Shown here: one piece after another, positions 8,444-16,944 of the stretch | How the letters are laid out: the number at the start of each line of letters is the position of its first letter | How positions within the stretch are numbered: the first letter of the stretch is position 1 | Assembly: GCA_024693025.1 (NCBI GenBank) | Contig: JAILLS010000068.1 | Span: forward strand, 1-64,000 | DNA: 64,000 nucleotides | Reading direction: 5' to 3' | DNA from: Succinivibrio sp. | Lineage (GTDB): Bacteria > Pseudomonadota > Gammaproteobacteria > Enterobacterales > Succinivibrionaceae | Translations under genes and position numbers: made by a program | The notes under the pieces: generated by a model | The model's input: the letters and a program-made list of their open reading frames with translations, nothing else | The model's database searches: none | What the model was told of the DNA's origin: nothing

Positions 8444-10498
8444 ATGTCTAAATCCCAGAATCCACTGCTAAATTTTGAGTGGCTGCCTGATTTTGCCCAA
8501 GTTAAGCCAGAACATCTCAAACCTGCCGTCAAAAAAAGCCTGCAGGACTGCAAAAAACTGATTGTAGAGCTATGTGCCAAGTATCAGGAGAACCCGACCT
8601 GGAACACCGTGATGCTGCCCATTGAGGAAGCAGATGATAAATTTACCAAGACCTGGTCAGTAATTTCCCATCTCAACAGCGTGCTGCAGACCCCGGCCTA
8701 CCGCGAAGCTTATGACGCCTGTCTACCCATGGTCTCCAAATTCAGTGCCTGGGCAGGACAGTACCGCCCCTTCTTTGAGGTAGTCAGCAAGATCAGACAG
8801 AGCGAGGACTTTGCTGAACTGACCGTGGCTCAGCAGCAGACCATTGAGCATTCCCTGCGCGATTTTAAGCTGAGCGGGGTAGATTTACCTGAAGAGCAGC
8901 AGAAGATCTATGTGAATTTATCGACCAAGCTCTCTCTGCTGGAATCACAGTTTGCCAATAACGTGCTCGATGCTACCCACGCCTATACCTTGGTGGTGGA
9001 GAAAGAGGAGGATCTGAAAGGGCTGCCGTCAGGTGTGATAAGACTGGCTAAGAGTGAGGCACAAAAGCGTCAGCTTGAGGGCTGGGTCTTTACCCTGGAT
9101 ATGCCATCCTATCTGCCTTTTCTGACTTATGCCGATAATCGGCAGCTGCGTGAGCAGATTTACACTGCCTATAATACCCGCGCCTCAGAATTAGGGCCTG
9201 ACGGCGGTAAATGGGATAATCAGCCGCTGATGGAGCAGATCCTCAAGCTGCGTTATGAGCTGGCTAAACTGCTGGGTTTTAAGAGTTATGCGCATTTGTC
9301 CTTAGCCACGAAGATGGCCAAGGAACCTGAAGAAGTGCTGGATTTTTTAAATGATCTGGCACGTAAATCTCATCCACAGGGAGAACGTGAGGTCGCTGAA
9401 CTGCGCAAGTTTGCCAGGGAGCAGGGGTTAGATGAGTTAAAACCCTGGGATGTGGCCTATTATTCTGAAAAACTACGTAAAAAGCTCTATGACTATGATG
9501 CTGAAGAGCTCAGAGCCTATTTCCCTGTGGATACTGTGACCAATGGGATTTTTGAATGTGCCCACCGCCTGTATGGGATCAGCTTTAAGCTGCTGCCTGA
9601 TTTTAAAGCCTGGCATGAGCTGGTCAGAGTCTATGGCATCTATGCCGAAAACGGCAGCCGCATCGGTACCCTGCTTATCGATCTCTATGCCCGGGAAGGT
9701 AAGCGCGGCGGAGCCTGGATGGATGAGTGTCTGACCCGCAGACTGCGTCAGGATGGAGCGCTGCAGCTGCCGGTAACCTATCTGTGCTGCAATTTTACCC
9801 GTCCGCTTGGCAATGCGCAGTCAGAGCTGACCCATGATGAGGTGGAGACTTTCTTCCATGAGTTCGGACATGCCTTAAACCATCTGCTCACCAAGGTTGA
9901 TGTGGCTGATGTGTCAGGAATCAACGGCGTGTGCTGGGATGTGGTGGAGCTGCCAAGTCAGTTTAATGAAAACTATGCCTGGCAGGAGGAGTGCCTCAAT
10001 TTCCTGTCGAGAAACACGCATACCGGTCAGCCTTTGCCTAAGGAAAAGCTTGAGGCGCTACTCAAGGCTAAAAACTTCCATTCTGCGATGGCGATGCTGC
10101 GTCAGCTGGAATTTGCGCTGTTCGACTTTAGAGTGCATCTTGAATATGATCCAAGTAAGGGGGCACGGATCTATGAAATCCTCGAGCAGGTGCGCGATCA
10201 GGTTACAGTGGTACCGCGTTTTCCGCTCAGCCGCTTCCCTAACAGCTTTACGCACATTTTCGCAGGTGGTTATGCTGCCGGCTATTATAGCTATAAATGG
10301 GCCGAGGTCTTAGCGGCCGATGCGTTCTCGCGCTTTAAGGAAGAGGGGATTTTCAATCGTCAGGTAGGCGCGGATTTTGAGCGCTATATTCTCTCGGTCG
10401 GCGGTGCAAGCGACCCAATGGAGAACTTTGTGGCCTTCAGAGGTCGCAAGCCTTCGGTGGATGCCCTGCTTTCACAGAGCGGGATCAGCCTCGAATAG
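8444..10498 (+). CDS. prlC: Oligopeptidase A (M3 family zinc metallopeptidase)
   Basis: PrlC is a cytosolic M3 peptidase that degrades signal peptides and short oligopeptides. The zinc motif HEFGH is at residues 472-476 within VETFFHEFGHALNHLL, and the third ligand region follows in WDVVELPSQFNE. The 684-residue length fits E. coli PrlC (about 680). The C-terminal substrate-binding sequence HIFAGGYAAGYYSYKWAEVLAADAF is family-typical and is split here only for description. The start is supported by GGAGAG seven bases upstream of the ATG. It is divergent from the aminopeptidase P operon and convergent with rnb. Confidence 0.96.
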   Translation: MSKSQNPLLNFEWLPDFAQVKPEHLKPAVKKSLQDCKKLIVELCAKYQENPTWNTVMLPIEEADDKFTKTWSVISHLNSVLQTPAYREAYDACLPMVSKFSAWAGQYRPFFEVVSKIRQSEDFAELTVAQQQTIEHSLRDFKLSGVDLPEEQQKIYVNLSTKLSLLESQFANNVLDATHAYTLVVEKEEDLKGLPSGVIRLAKSEAQKRQLEGWVFTLDMPSYLPFLTYADNRQLREQIYTAYNTRASELGPDGGKWDNQPLMEQILKLRYELAKLLGFKSYAHLSLATKMAKEPEEVLDFLNDLARKSHPQGEREVAELRKFAREQGLDELKPWDVAYYSEKLRKKLYDYDAEELRAYFPVDTVTNGIFECAHRLYGISFKLLPDFKAWHELVRVYGIYAENGSRIGTLLIDLYAREGKRGGAWMDECLTRRLRQDGALQLPVTYLCCNFTRPLGNAQSELTHDEVETFFHEFGHALNHLLTKVDVADVSGINGVCWDVVELPSQFNENYAWQEECLNFLSRNTHTGQPLPKEKLEALLKAKNFHSAMAMLRQLEFALFDFRVHLEYDPSKGARIYEILEQVRDQVTVVPRFPLSRFPNSFTHIFAGGYAAGYYSYKWAEVLAADAFSRFKEEGIFNRQVGADFERYILSVGGASDPMENFVAFRGRKPSVDALLSQSGISLE

Positions 10499-10522
10499 GC
10501 CGCAGGCACTAAAACCTGCGGC
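10499..10522. terminator. Hairpin between convergent prlC and rnb
   Basis: A perfect 8-bp stem, GCCGCAGG (10499-10506) and CCTGCGGC (10515-10522), starts one base after the prlC stop and ends eight bases before the rnb stop. The loop is CACTAAAA. No long T-run follows on either strand, so it is a weak bidirectional terminator or an mRNA 3'-end stabiliser. Confidence 0.6.
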
Positions 10523-10530
10523 AGCAGATC

Positions 10531-12525
10531 CTAGCGGCGTGCCTGAGCGGCGCTGGGATACTCAGGCAGGAGCAGTCCCCCCACCGGTTCGGCGGCTGCT
10601 CCTGTAATCGAGCGATTCTTGATATCGACTTCGACAATTCTGATCTTAATGAGATCGGCAAGTCTGAGCTTCACTTCACCGTTGACCGACAGGGTGCCCT
10701 GATCACCGTCAAGGCTTAAGGCCTCACGGTTTGCGGTAATGAGACTCTGCGGCACAAAGACCATGGCGCCGTTTTCCTGCAGCAGAACCTTAAGACCGCT
10801 GCGGTTGATATCAAAGATTTCTGCCGTAAACACCGTTTTCTTCTCAATCTCAGGTCTTAAATATTCCACATAGAGCCAGTCTCTGACATCTCTCTCGCAC
10901 ATGCGATTGAGGCGTCTGGCGTTATTCATGGAGAGCAGGGTCTGCTCATCAGGCAGCGCAGGATGCTCCTCATTTAAAATCAGAGCCTTGATTAAACGAT
11001 GATTGATCATGTCACCGAATTTACGGATCGGAGAGGTCCAGGTCGCGTAATTTTCTACCCCGAGCGCATAATGAGGTTCAGGAGTGATGCTCATCTGTGA
11101 GTATTCCTGCAGGTGACGGATGCGGCTGTCGAGGTAGTTATTCTGCTGGCTGACTGCATAGCGTCTAATTTCGTTATACCCTTCAAGCGTGTTGAAAGTC
11201 TGCGGATCGTATGGTACATGTTCTTGATCAAGCAGGCTAAAAATCTCTTTCTTGCGGGATAGATCAAAACCCTTATGGGTGTTAAAGATACCATGATGCA
11301 GGTGGGTAGCCAGATATTCACCACAGGCAATGTTGGCTGCAACCATGGATTCTTCCACGATGCGATTGGCAATGCGCCGATAGTTGACCTCGATATGGTC
11401 AAGCGCGCCGGCCTCATTGAGCACGAATTCATAATCAGGGCGGTTCATAAAGGCTGCGGCATGGGTGCAGCGATAATTGTCACGCAGCTCGGCAAAACGC
11501 ACAAACAGCCGCAGCTGAGCTTCAAGTTCAGCCTCAGGATTCAGGGTCTGTTCGGCTTTGCCCTCCAGATAATCAGAAACGGTATTATAGGCAAGCTTGT
11601 ATTTGGATTTGATGGTCGCCAGCTTAAAAGTGGTGGCGCTGTGATCAAGACTGCCGTCTGCGTTGATGACAAATCTGCCAACTAAAGCCGGACGCTCTTC
11701 ATCAGGTCTTAGGGAGCACAGATTGCAGGACAGAATGCGCGGCAGCATCGGGATATCGCGGCCTGGCAGATAAATGGAGAAATCGCGTACCGCCGCCTCA
11801 TGATCAAGTTTAGATCCGGCTGCAATATACCCGGTCGGATCGGCAATGGCGGTGTAGAGGATATATTTATCGCCTTCCTGCTCGAGGTATAGAGCATCAT
11901 CCATATCCTGTGTGTGTTCACTGTCGATGGTCACAAAGTGCAGGGAAGTCAGATCCTCTCTTGGCAGACTGCTCTCAAGGAACGGCAGATCCTCATCAGC
12001 AGGTTCAGTCAGAGGCAGATCATAGCTGCGCAGCGTGACCGTCCAGGGGGTCTGAGGATCATCATAACTACAGATAAATTCAGTGATTTCACAGCGGAAA
12101 TTATGTTTGGCTAGAGCATGTTCAGTAAGCTTGCAGACCACCCAGTCCTTATTCTGCAGGGCAGCGCGCTGTCCCTTGCGATGATCGTCTGCTCTGATTT
12201 TAATTGAGATATTAGGGTGATCCGGAATCACAAACAGATTGCCCTTGATAAAGAGCACCCGTCCGACAAACCGGGTCAGAAAAGGTTCTATAAGCGTATC
12301 AGGTTTAGCCTTCTGTTTCCCCTTGCCGTCATCTTCGATCACGCAGCTGACGCGATCGCCATGGGTGACTCTCTGCATATCGTTTGGAGCAATAAAATAT
12401 GATTCACGGTCAACTTCGAGAAAGCCAAAGCCCCGATCCGTGGCTTTAACTACGCCTTCCTTTTTAATTTTTTGACTGTCAAAGTTTTGTTTTAGCTGCA
12501 TTAAAGCAGGATTATCAATTAGCAT
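10531..12525 (-). CDS. rnb: Exoribonuclease II
   Basis: RNase II processively degrades single-stranded RNA from the 3' end. This 664-residue protein aligns with E. coli RNase II (644). A cold-shock domain comes first (about 20-85, KATDRGFGFLEVD), followed by the RNB catalytic core with the acidic metal cluster in TIDSEHTQDMDDALY. The core continues with the LPGRDIPMLPR and SPIRKFGDMINHRLI motifs, and a C-terminal S1 domain (about 575-650) follows. The start is supported by TTGGAG before the ATG. It lies alone on this strand. Its 5' leader contains a small AAGCC/GGCTT hairpin just upstream of the ribosome site. Confidence 0.96.
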   Translation of the reverse strand: MLIDNPALMQLKQNFDSQKIKKEGVVKATDRGFGFLEVDRESYFIAPNDMQRVTHGDRVSCVIEDDGKGKQKAKPDTLIEPFLTRFVGRVLFIKGNLFVIPDHPNISIKIRADDHRKGQRAALQNKDWVVCKLTEHALAKHNFRCEITEFICSYDDPQTPWTVTLRSYDLPLTEPADEDLPFLESSLPREDLTSLHFVTIDSEHTQDMDDALYLEQEGDKYILYTAIADPTGYIAAGSKLDHEAAVRDFSIYLPGRDIPMLPRILSCNLCSLRPDEERPALVGRFVINADGSLDHSATTFKLATIKSKYKLAYNTVSDYLEGKAEQTLNPEAELEAQLRLFVRFAELRDNYRCTHAAAFMNRPDYEFVLNEAGALDHIEVNYRRIANRIVEESMVAANIACGEYLATHLHHGIFNTHKGFDLSRKKEIFSLLDQEHVPYDPQTFNTLEGYNEIRRYAVSQQNNYLDSRIRHLQEYSQMSITPEPHYALGVENYATWTSPIRKFGDMINHRLIKALILNEEHPALPDEQTLLSMNNARRLNRMCERDVRDWLYVEYLRPEIEKKTVFTAEIFDINRSGLKVLLQENGAMVFVPQSLITANREALSLDGDQGTLSVNGEVKLRLADLIKIRIVEVDIKNRSITGAAAEPVGGLLLPEYPSAAQARR

Positions 12526-12761
12526 AATTTATTCACTCCAAGCCGAAAATGGGCTTATTTTATCAGCTTTAAACTTAATTGAGCACAAATTCGTAGGCTG
12601 TTTGTCATTCTGCACCTGCTAAGACAGCTAGCTTTAAGATCTAGTTGCCAATAATACAGCTAAAAGCTAAGTTAAAAGCTGGCGCTGAACGGTAAAAATC
12701 CAGTCTTAATCCGTCACTTGGTCGCAGAGTTGCGTTGGTAGATCTAAATTAGGTGATGATG

Positions 12762-12889
12762 TATAATTATCAGATTGACTGCAGTTTCGGGTACCAGACC
12801 GGGCTTTTCAGCCACAGGGAGCACTCAGAGCAAGAGCTTTAAGATAATAACTACACATTAAGCCTCCTTAGCAGTCAACTTTTTGTTTT
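12762..12889 (+). ncRNA. Candidate small structured RNA between rnb and menA
   Basis: The 461-base spacer 12526-12986 has no conventional gene. On the plus strand a consensus -10 box TATAAT (12762-12767) is followed seven bases later by TTGACTGC (12775-12782). Its exact reverse complement GCAGTCAA lies at 12871-12878, followed directly by CTTTTTGTTTT. A transcript of about 110 bases would be closed by this stem and end at the T-run. It contains CCTCCTTA (12863-12870), matching the 3' end of 16S rRNA. The -35 is poor (TAGATC). On the other strand the same segment has a Shine-Dalgarno and a 16-codon ORF (12808-12858), so the reading is not settled. Confidence 0.35.
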
Positions 12890-12986
12890 AACATAATAAT
12901 TACTAGCGCTAATATCTGCGGATATGGGCATAATATGCGAGGACAGCGGGGAGCTGAAAGACTGTCGGCATTTTTAAGGAAGAGAC

Positions 12987-13931
12987 ATGGCTTTTCTCAA
13001 GGACTGGATATCAGAGGCTCGTCCAAAAACTTTACTTCTAGGCGCAACCAACTGTCTGCTGGGCTGTTCACTCGGTTTCTATTACGGTAATGTGACCTTC
13101 TACTCCCTGTTAACTGCAGTTTTAGTGGTGATTACCGGCGTTCTGCTGCAGATCCTAAGCAATTTTGCCAACGATTACGGGGATGCTTATAAAAAGGCAG
13201 ACGGGGATGGACGTCTTGGTCCAATCCGGGCTGTGATGACAGGCAATATTTCCCTGGCCCTGCTGCGCAAAGGTATGGCCATGGTCACCCTGATGGCCTC
13301 CATCAGCGGTTTTATGGCCTTAACTCTTGCCGTAGGCAACAATCTGCAGGTGCTCTCCTGGTTTATCTTCCTGGGCCTGATTTCCATTCTGGCAGCGCTC
13401 TTCTATACCGTAGGGCTTGCCTATGGCTATAAAGGTTTTGGCGACGTGGCCGTCTTTATTTTCTTCGGCATTGTCGCCGTGGTGGGCTCTCAGCTGCTGA
13501 TCACCGCAGCCTGCGACAGCGGTCTGGATATTTATCCTGACACCCTGCTGATTTCCTTCAGCGTGGGCGCCTCCTCAGTCATGCTGCTGCATGTGTCTGC
13601 CGTACGGGATATTCAGGAGGATATGGTCAATGGCAAGAGAACTCTGGCCACGAGGCTTGGTTATAAGATGTCAGCGGTTTATCTTATCGCTCTATTTGGT
13701 GCTACAGCCCTGTTCTCCGCCTGCGCCTGCTTCTTCTCCCATAAAGCCTGGGAGCTGGTCATTATTCTCTTAGCTCTGCTGCCGCTTCTGGCAAGTACCG
13801 TTCGTACCGTCAAGCATATTCGGGACGGTCAGCTGGTGGCCTTAGAGCGCAAATATACGGCTTTGGGCATCACCATCCATAATATAGCCTGGATGGTGGT
13901 TCTGGTTCTGGATTTCTGGGTTTACTATTAG
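12987..13931 (+). CDS. menA: 1,4-dihydroxy-2-naphthoate octaprenyltransferase (MenA)
   Basis: MenA attaches the polyprenyl tail to DHNA, giving demethylmenaquinone, in the inner membrane. This 314-residue protein (E. coli 308) has many hydrophobic helices. The first Asp motif of UbiA-type prenyltransferases is in NFANDYGDAYKKADGDGR (about 59-76), and the second is in VRDIQEDMVNGKRTLATR (about 206-223). AAGGAAGAG before the ATG supports the start. It runs towards trkH with one base between stops. Its presence implies menaquinone-based respiration, usual for anaerobic fumarate or nitrate reduction; no other men gene is in the window. Confidence 0.95.
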   Translation: MAFLKDWISEARPKTLLLGATNCLLGCSLGFYYGNVTFYSLLTAVLVVITGVLLQILSNFANDYGDAYKKADGDGRLGPIRAVMTGNISLALLRKGMAMVTLMASISGFMALTLAVGNNLQVLSWFIFLGLISILAALFYTVGLAYGYKGFGDVAVFIFFGIVAVVGSQLLITAACDSGLDIYPDTLLISFSVGASSVMLLHVSAVRDIQEDMVNGKRTLATRLGYKMSAVYLIALFGATALFSACACFFSHKAWELVIILLALLPLLASTVRTVKHIRDGQLVALERKYTALGITIHNIAWMVVLVLDFWVYY

Positions 13932-13932
13932 C

Positions 13933-15387
13933 CTATCGGCTCCAGAACATTTTGGTTAAACAGAGCAGTACCGGCAGGATTTCCAGTCGCCCTAGAATCA
14001 TATCCAGGGCAAAAAGCAGATGTAAATTCGAGCTTAAATCCGAAAAATTCTCCGTTGGTCCGAGCAGAGGACCGATGGCAGGTCCAATATTAGACAGAGC
14101 GCTGACCGTAGCGGTCAGCGCATCGGTAATATCCAGTCCCAGACAGGTCGCAGCAATGGCTGAGGCCATAGTCAGCAGCAGATAAGCCACAAGATAGGTG
14201 ATCACCTGACGTAAGGTGTCTGAGTCAATATTCTTGCGGTTAAATCTTGGCTCGCACACCATGTGGGGGTGAATGCTCTTGACGATCTGGGTCTTGAACA
14301 TGGAAAAACAGATCTGCAGTCTGAAGAGCTTAATGCCGCCGGCAGTCGAGCCTGAACAGCCGCCAATGCCGAGGATCAGCAGAAAGATAATCGAAGAGAG
14401 AGAGTTCCAGGCGGTGAAATCCTCAAGATTAAAGCCGGTGGAGGAAAGTATGGCGATCACATTGAAAAAGCCGGTGCGAAACGCGCGTTCCACATCATAG
14501 TTATTCGAAAGCCAGAGGGACAGGGAGACAATGATGCCCAGGACCAGACAGACGAAGAAAAATCCCTGGACCTGCTGATCCCGAATCAGTGCCTTAGAAT
14601 TGCCCGCCAGAGCACCCAGGATTAAAAGAAAGGGAATACTGCCTAAGAGCATAAAGACGATGGCGACATACTGGATGAAAATGGGCGCGTTGTTCATTGA
14701 GTCGTCATAGGGCATCATGCCCCCTGTGGAGACGGTACAGAGGGCGGCATTGACCGCCACGAAGGGGGTAAATCCGCCTACGATATAAAAGGCGATACAG
14801 GCGATGAGGGTAAAGATATACCAGGCCAGCAGGGTAAAGGCCATGGTTTTGATATGCGGCGTGATCTTGGATTTACCGTCAAACGAAGTTGATTCAGTTT
14901 TAAACAGATTCATGCCGCCCATGGCGATATTCGGCAGCACGGCGACTGCGACCACCACGAACCCGATGCCCCCCAGGTACTGCAGAATAGAACGCCACAG
15001 CAGGATAGCCGGAGGCCTGTCGTCGAGGTTGTCAATCACGGTTGCACCCGTGGTGGACAGACCTGAAGCACTTTCAAAGATGGCCGCCGCGCCCTTGATG
15101 TCATCAAGAATCAGGTAGAAGGGTACTGCTGCAATTAAGGTCATGATAAACCATAATAAAGCTGTAAACAGAAAGAGTTCGCGCAGCAGGATAATCTTGC
15201 CGGCCTTCTTGCCCAGATAATGGAAGATCACGGAGATGACAATACTGATTACAGCGGTGGCGCTGAATTCAAGTACACCAGGAGTGTCGGTAAACTGGGC
15301 ATAGAGGGCAGGAATTACACCCAGTACGCCCAGGGCACAGATGGCTGGACTTAAGAGTTTGGAAACTAGCCTTAAATTAACTACCAT
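13933..15387 (-). CDS. trkH: Trk potassium uptake system membrane subunit TrkH
   Basis: TrkH is the K+-conducting membrane protein of the Trk system, gated by cytosolic TrkA. At 484 residues it matches E. coli TrkH (483). It has about ten hydrophobic helices and the repeated pore-loop signatures SGLSTTGAT, TVSTGGMMPY, SSTGFNLED and SALSNIGPAIG, of which the Gly residues line the filter. The ATG overlaps the last seven bases of trkA, indicating translational coupling. It is the last gene of the def operon and meets menA tail to tail. Confidence 0.96.
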   Translation of the reverse strand: MVVNLRLVSKLLSPAICALGVLGVIPALYAQFTDTPGVLEFSATAVISIVISVIFHYLGKKAGKIILLRELFLFTALLWFIMTLIAAVPFYLILDDIKGAAAIFESASGLSTTGATVIDNLDDRPPAILLWRSILQYLGGIGFVVVAVAVLPNIAMGGMNLFKTESTSFDGKSKITPHIKTMAFTLLAWYIFTLIACIAFYIVGGFTPFVAVNAALCTVSTGGMMPYDDSMNNAPIFIQYVAIVFMLLGSIPFLLILGALAGNSKALIRDQQVQGFFFVCLVLGIIVSLSLWLSNNYDVERAFRTGFFNVIAILSSTGFNLEDFTAWNSLSSIIFLLILGIGGCSGSTAGGIKLFRLQICFSMFKTQIVKSIHPHMVCEPRFNRKNIDSDTLRQVITYLVAYLLLTMASAIAATCLGLDITDALTATVSALSNIGPAIGPLLGPTENFSDLSSNLHLLFALDMILGRLEILPVLLCLTKMFWSR

Positions 15388-16778
15388 TTAGGGATCCAGA
15401 ATGAATGAGGTCTGAACAGTTTTACTAACGCGCGCATCTGCCTGTGATCATCAAGATAGGCTATCACATGATCACCTTCCTCAAAGATAAGTTCCTTGGT
15501 GATGCGAACTAGCTTGCGTCTGCGCCAGACCATCCCCAGGAAGACGCCTTCAGGCAGAGTCAGATTGGCAATGGTTCTGCCGATGATATTGCTGCTGCGC
15601 TTGGTGCCTTCGATCTTAAGTTCGAGCACCTCGGATTTGCCCTGACGGAACAGATGCATCGCCTCCACACCTTCCTGACGGATCTGTGAGAGCAGCGCTG
15701 AGATTAAGGAGTCTTTAGGAGAGACGATATTGTTAATGTCTCGGTGTGAGCCTGCCGCCAGCTCAAAATAACCGTCAGAACGGATGATGGCCAGGGTTTT
15801 GCCTTTACGCAGACGGCTTAGAACAAAGGAGGCCATAATGTTGGTGCCATCGGTCTGGGACGCGGCAATGAAGAGATCAGATTTGTTGATATACTCTTCC
15901 ATCATAAAGTCGACATTGGTCGGATCGGCATTGTAAACCTCTACAGAGGTATCGTGCAGACGGTTTGCCGAGCGGATGGAGCGCTCATGATCAGGCTCGA
16001 TGAGCTTGACGCGATAGCGCCCTGAAAGCCTGCGGGCAATTTCATCGGCTATATGCGTTCCTCCGGCGATGGTAATATTCCTGCCAATCCTTTCGATAGG
16101 CAGCAGCGCAGACAGCTGGCTTAAGGCGCGGTTCTGACCGCAGCAGAAAAACACCTCGTCTCCGGGTCTGAAGACCTCTTTGTTCTCTTCAATATTTTTG
16201 ACGAGCTTACCGTCGCGATAAATGGCCAGAATCTGCGAATTGCCTTCATATTCAGGGAAGCTCAGCACGCTCTTGCCGATGAGCTTGCCGCCCATCACGC
16301 ACTGCGCAGAGGCTACGGTAACCCGTCCGCCGCACAGCGAAGCTACCGCCGTAGTACCCGGCAGCTCGATGAGGTTTAAGACCTCATCTGTGATCACGTG
16401 CTCCGGGGCAATGACATGATCAATCGGAATATTGCCCTCGCCAAACAGCGTATCTGATTCACGCAGATATTCAGCGGAACGGATTCTGGCGATTTTACGC
16501 GGTACGTTGAAGAGGAAGGTTGCGATACAGCAGGCGGTAATATTGATTTCGTCGTTGCTGGTCGTGGCTACGAGCAGCTCAGTATTCTCCGCGCCTGCCA
16601 GTCTTAAAATTTCAGGCGAGGCAGGATTACCTTCAACCACACGCAGATCAAGGTGAGAGCCGATTTGAGATAATTCCTCAGAGGGTGTATCCACCAGGGT
16701 TATCGCATGACCTGCGGTCACCAGATAACGCGCCAGCTCAATACCTACGCTTTGGGCACCTAAGATAATAATCTTCAT
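15381..16778 (-). CDS. trkA: Trk potassium transporter NAD-binding subunit TrkA
   Basis: TrkA is the cytosolic regulatory subunit that binds NAD(H)/nucleotide and controls TrkH. This 465-residue protein (E. coli 458) has two tandem RCK units. The first Rossmann repeat is MKIIILGAQSVGIELARYL (residues 1-19), and the second is ITIAGGTHIADEIARRLSG (about 235-253). Each is followed by a TrkA-C domain. The gene is separated from rsmB by 166 bases that contain a hairpin with a 4-base loop (16806-16821) and overlaps trkH by seven bases. This def-fmt-rsmB-trkA order is the same as in enterobacteria. Confidence 0.96.
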   Translation of the reverse strand: MKIIILGAQSVGIELARYLVTAGHAITLVDTPSEELSQIGSHLDLRVVEGNPASPEILRLAGAENTELLVATTSNDEINITACCIATFLFNVPRKIARIRSAEYLRESDTLFGEGNIPIDHVIAPEHVITDEVLNLIELPGTTAVASLCGGRVTVASAQCVMGGKLIGKSVLSFPEYEGNSQILAIYRDGKLVKNIEENKEVFRPGDEVFFCCGQNRALSQLSALLPIERIGRNITIAGGTHIADEIARRLSGRYRVKLIEPDHERSIRSANRLHDTSVEVYNADPTNVDFMMEEYINKSDLFIAASQTDGTNIMASFVLSRLRKGKTLAIIRSDGYFELAAGSHRDINNIVSPKDSLISALLSQIRQEGVEAMHLFRQGKSEVLELKIEGTKRSSNIIGRTIANLTLPEGVFLGMVWRRRKLVRITKELIFEEGDHVIAYLDDHRQMRALVKLFRPHSFWIPKW

Positions 16779-16805
16779 AGTTTAATTGAAACCTGCCTTA
16801 AACTC

Positions 16806-16821
16806 AGATGATTCGTCATCT
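16806..16821. other. UUCG-type hairpin in trkA leader
   Basis: AGATGA-TTCG-TCATCT is a perfect 6-bp stem. It has a TTCG loop on the plus strand and a CGAA loop on the transcribed minus strand. It lies between rsmB and trkA, 28 bases before the trkA start, and could be an mRNA processing or stability element. Confidence 0.45.
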
Positions 16822-16944
16822 CTGCTTGAGCATCAGCAGATCCCAAGCATCTGTTCTTTTTGCGCTGCTTTTCTCTTGTTTATAGATTCTTGTGGCACAG
16901 ATTATAGCATTGCTTGGACGCTTCACCTAACCTGAGACAGTCTG

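Noticed and set aside
12774-12889. 4.5S (SRP) or 6S RNA as identity of the candidate small RNA
   Set aside because: The conserved GGAAGGAAGCAGCC tetraloop region of 4.5S RNA and the 6S bubble sequences are absent.
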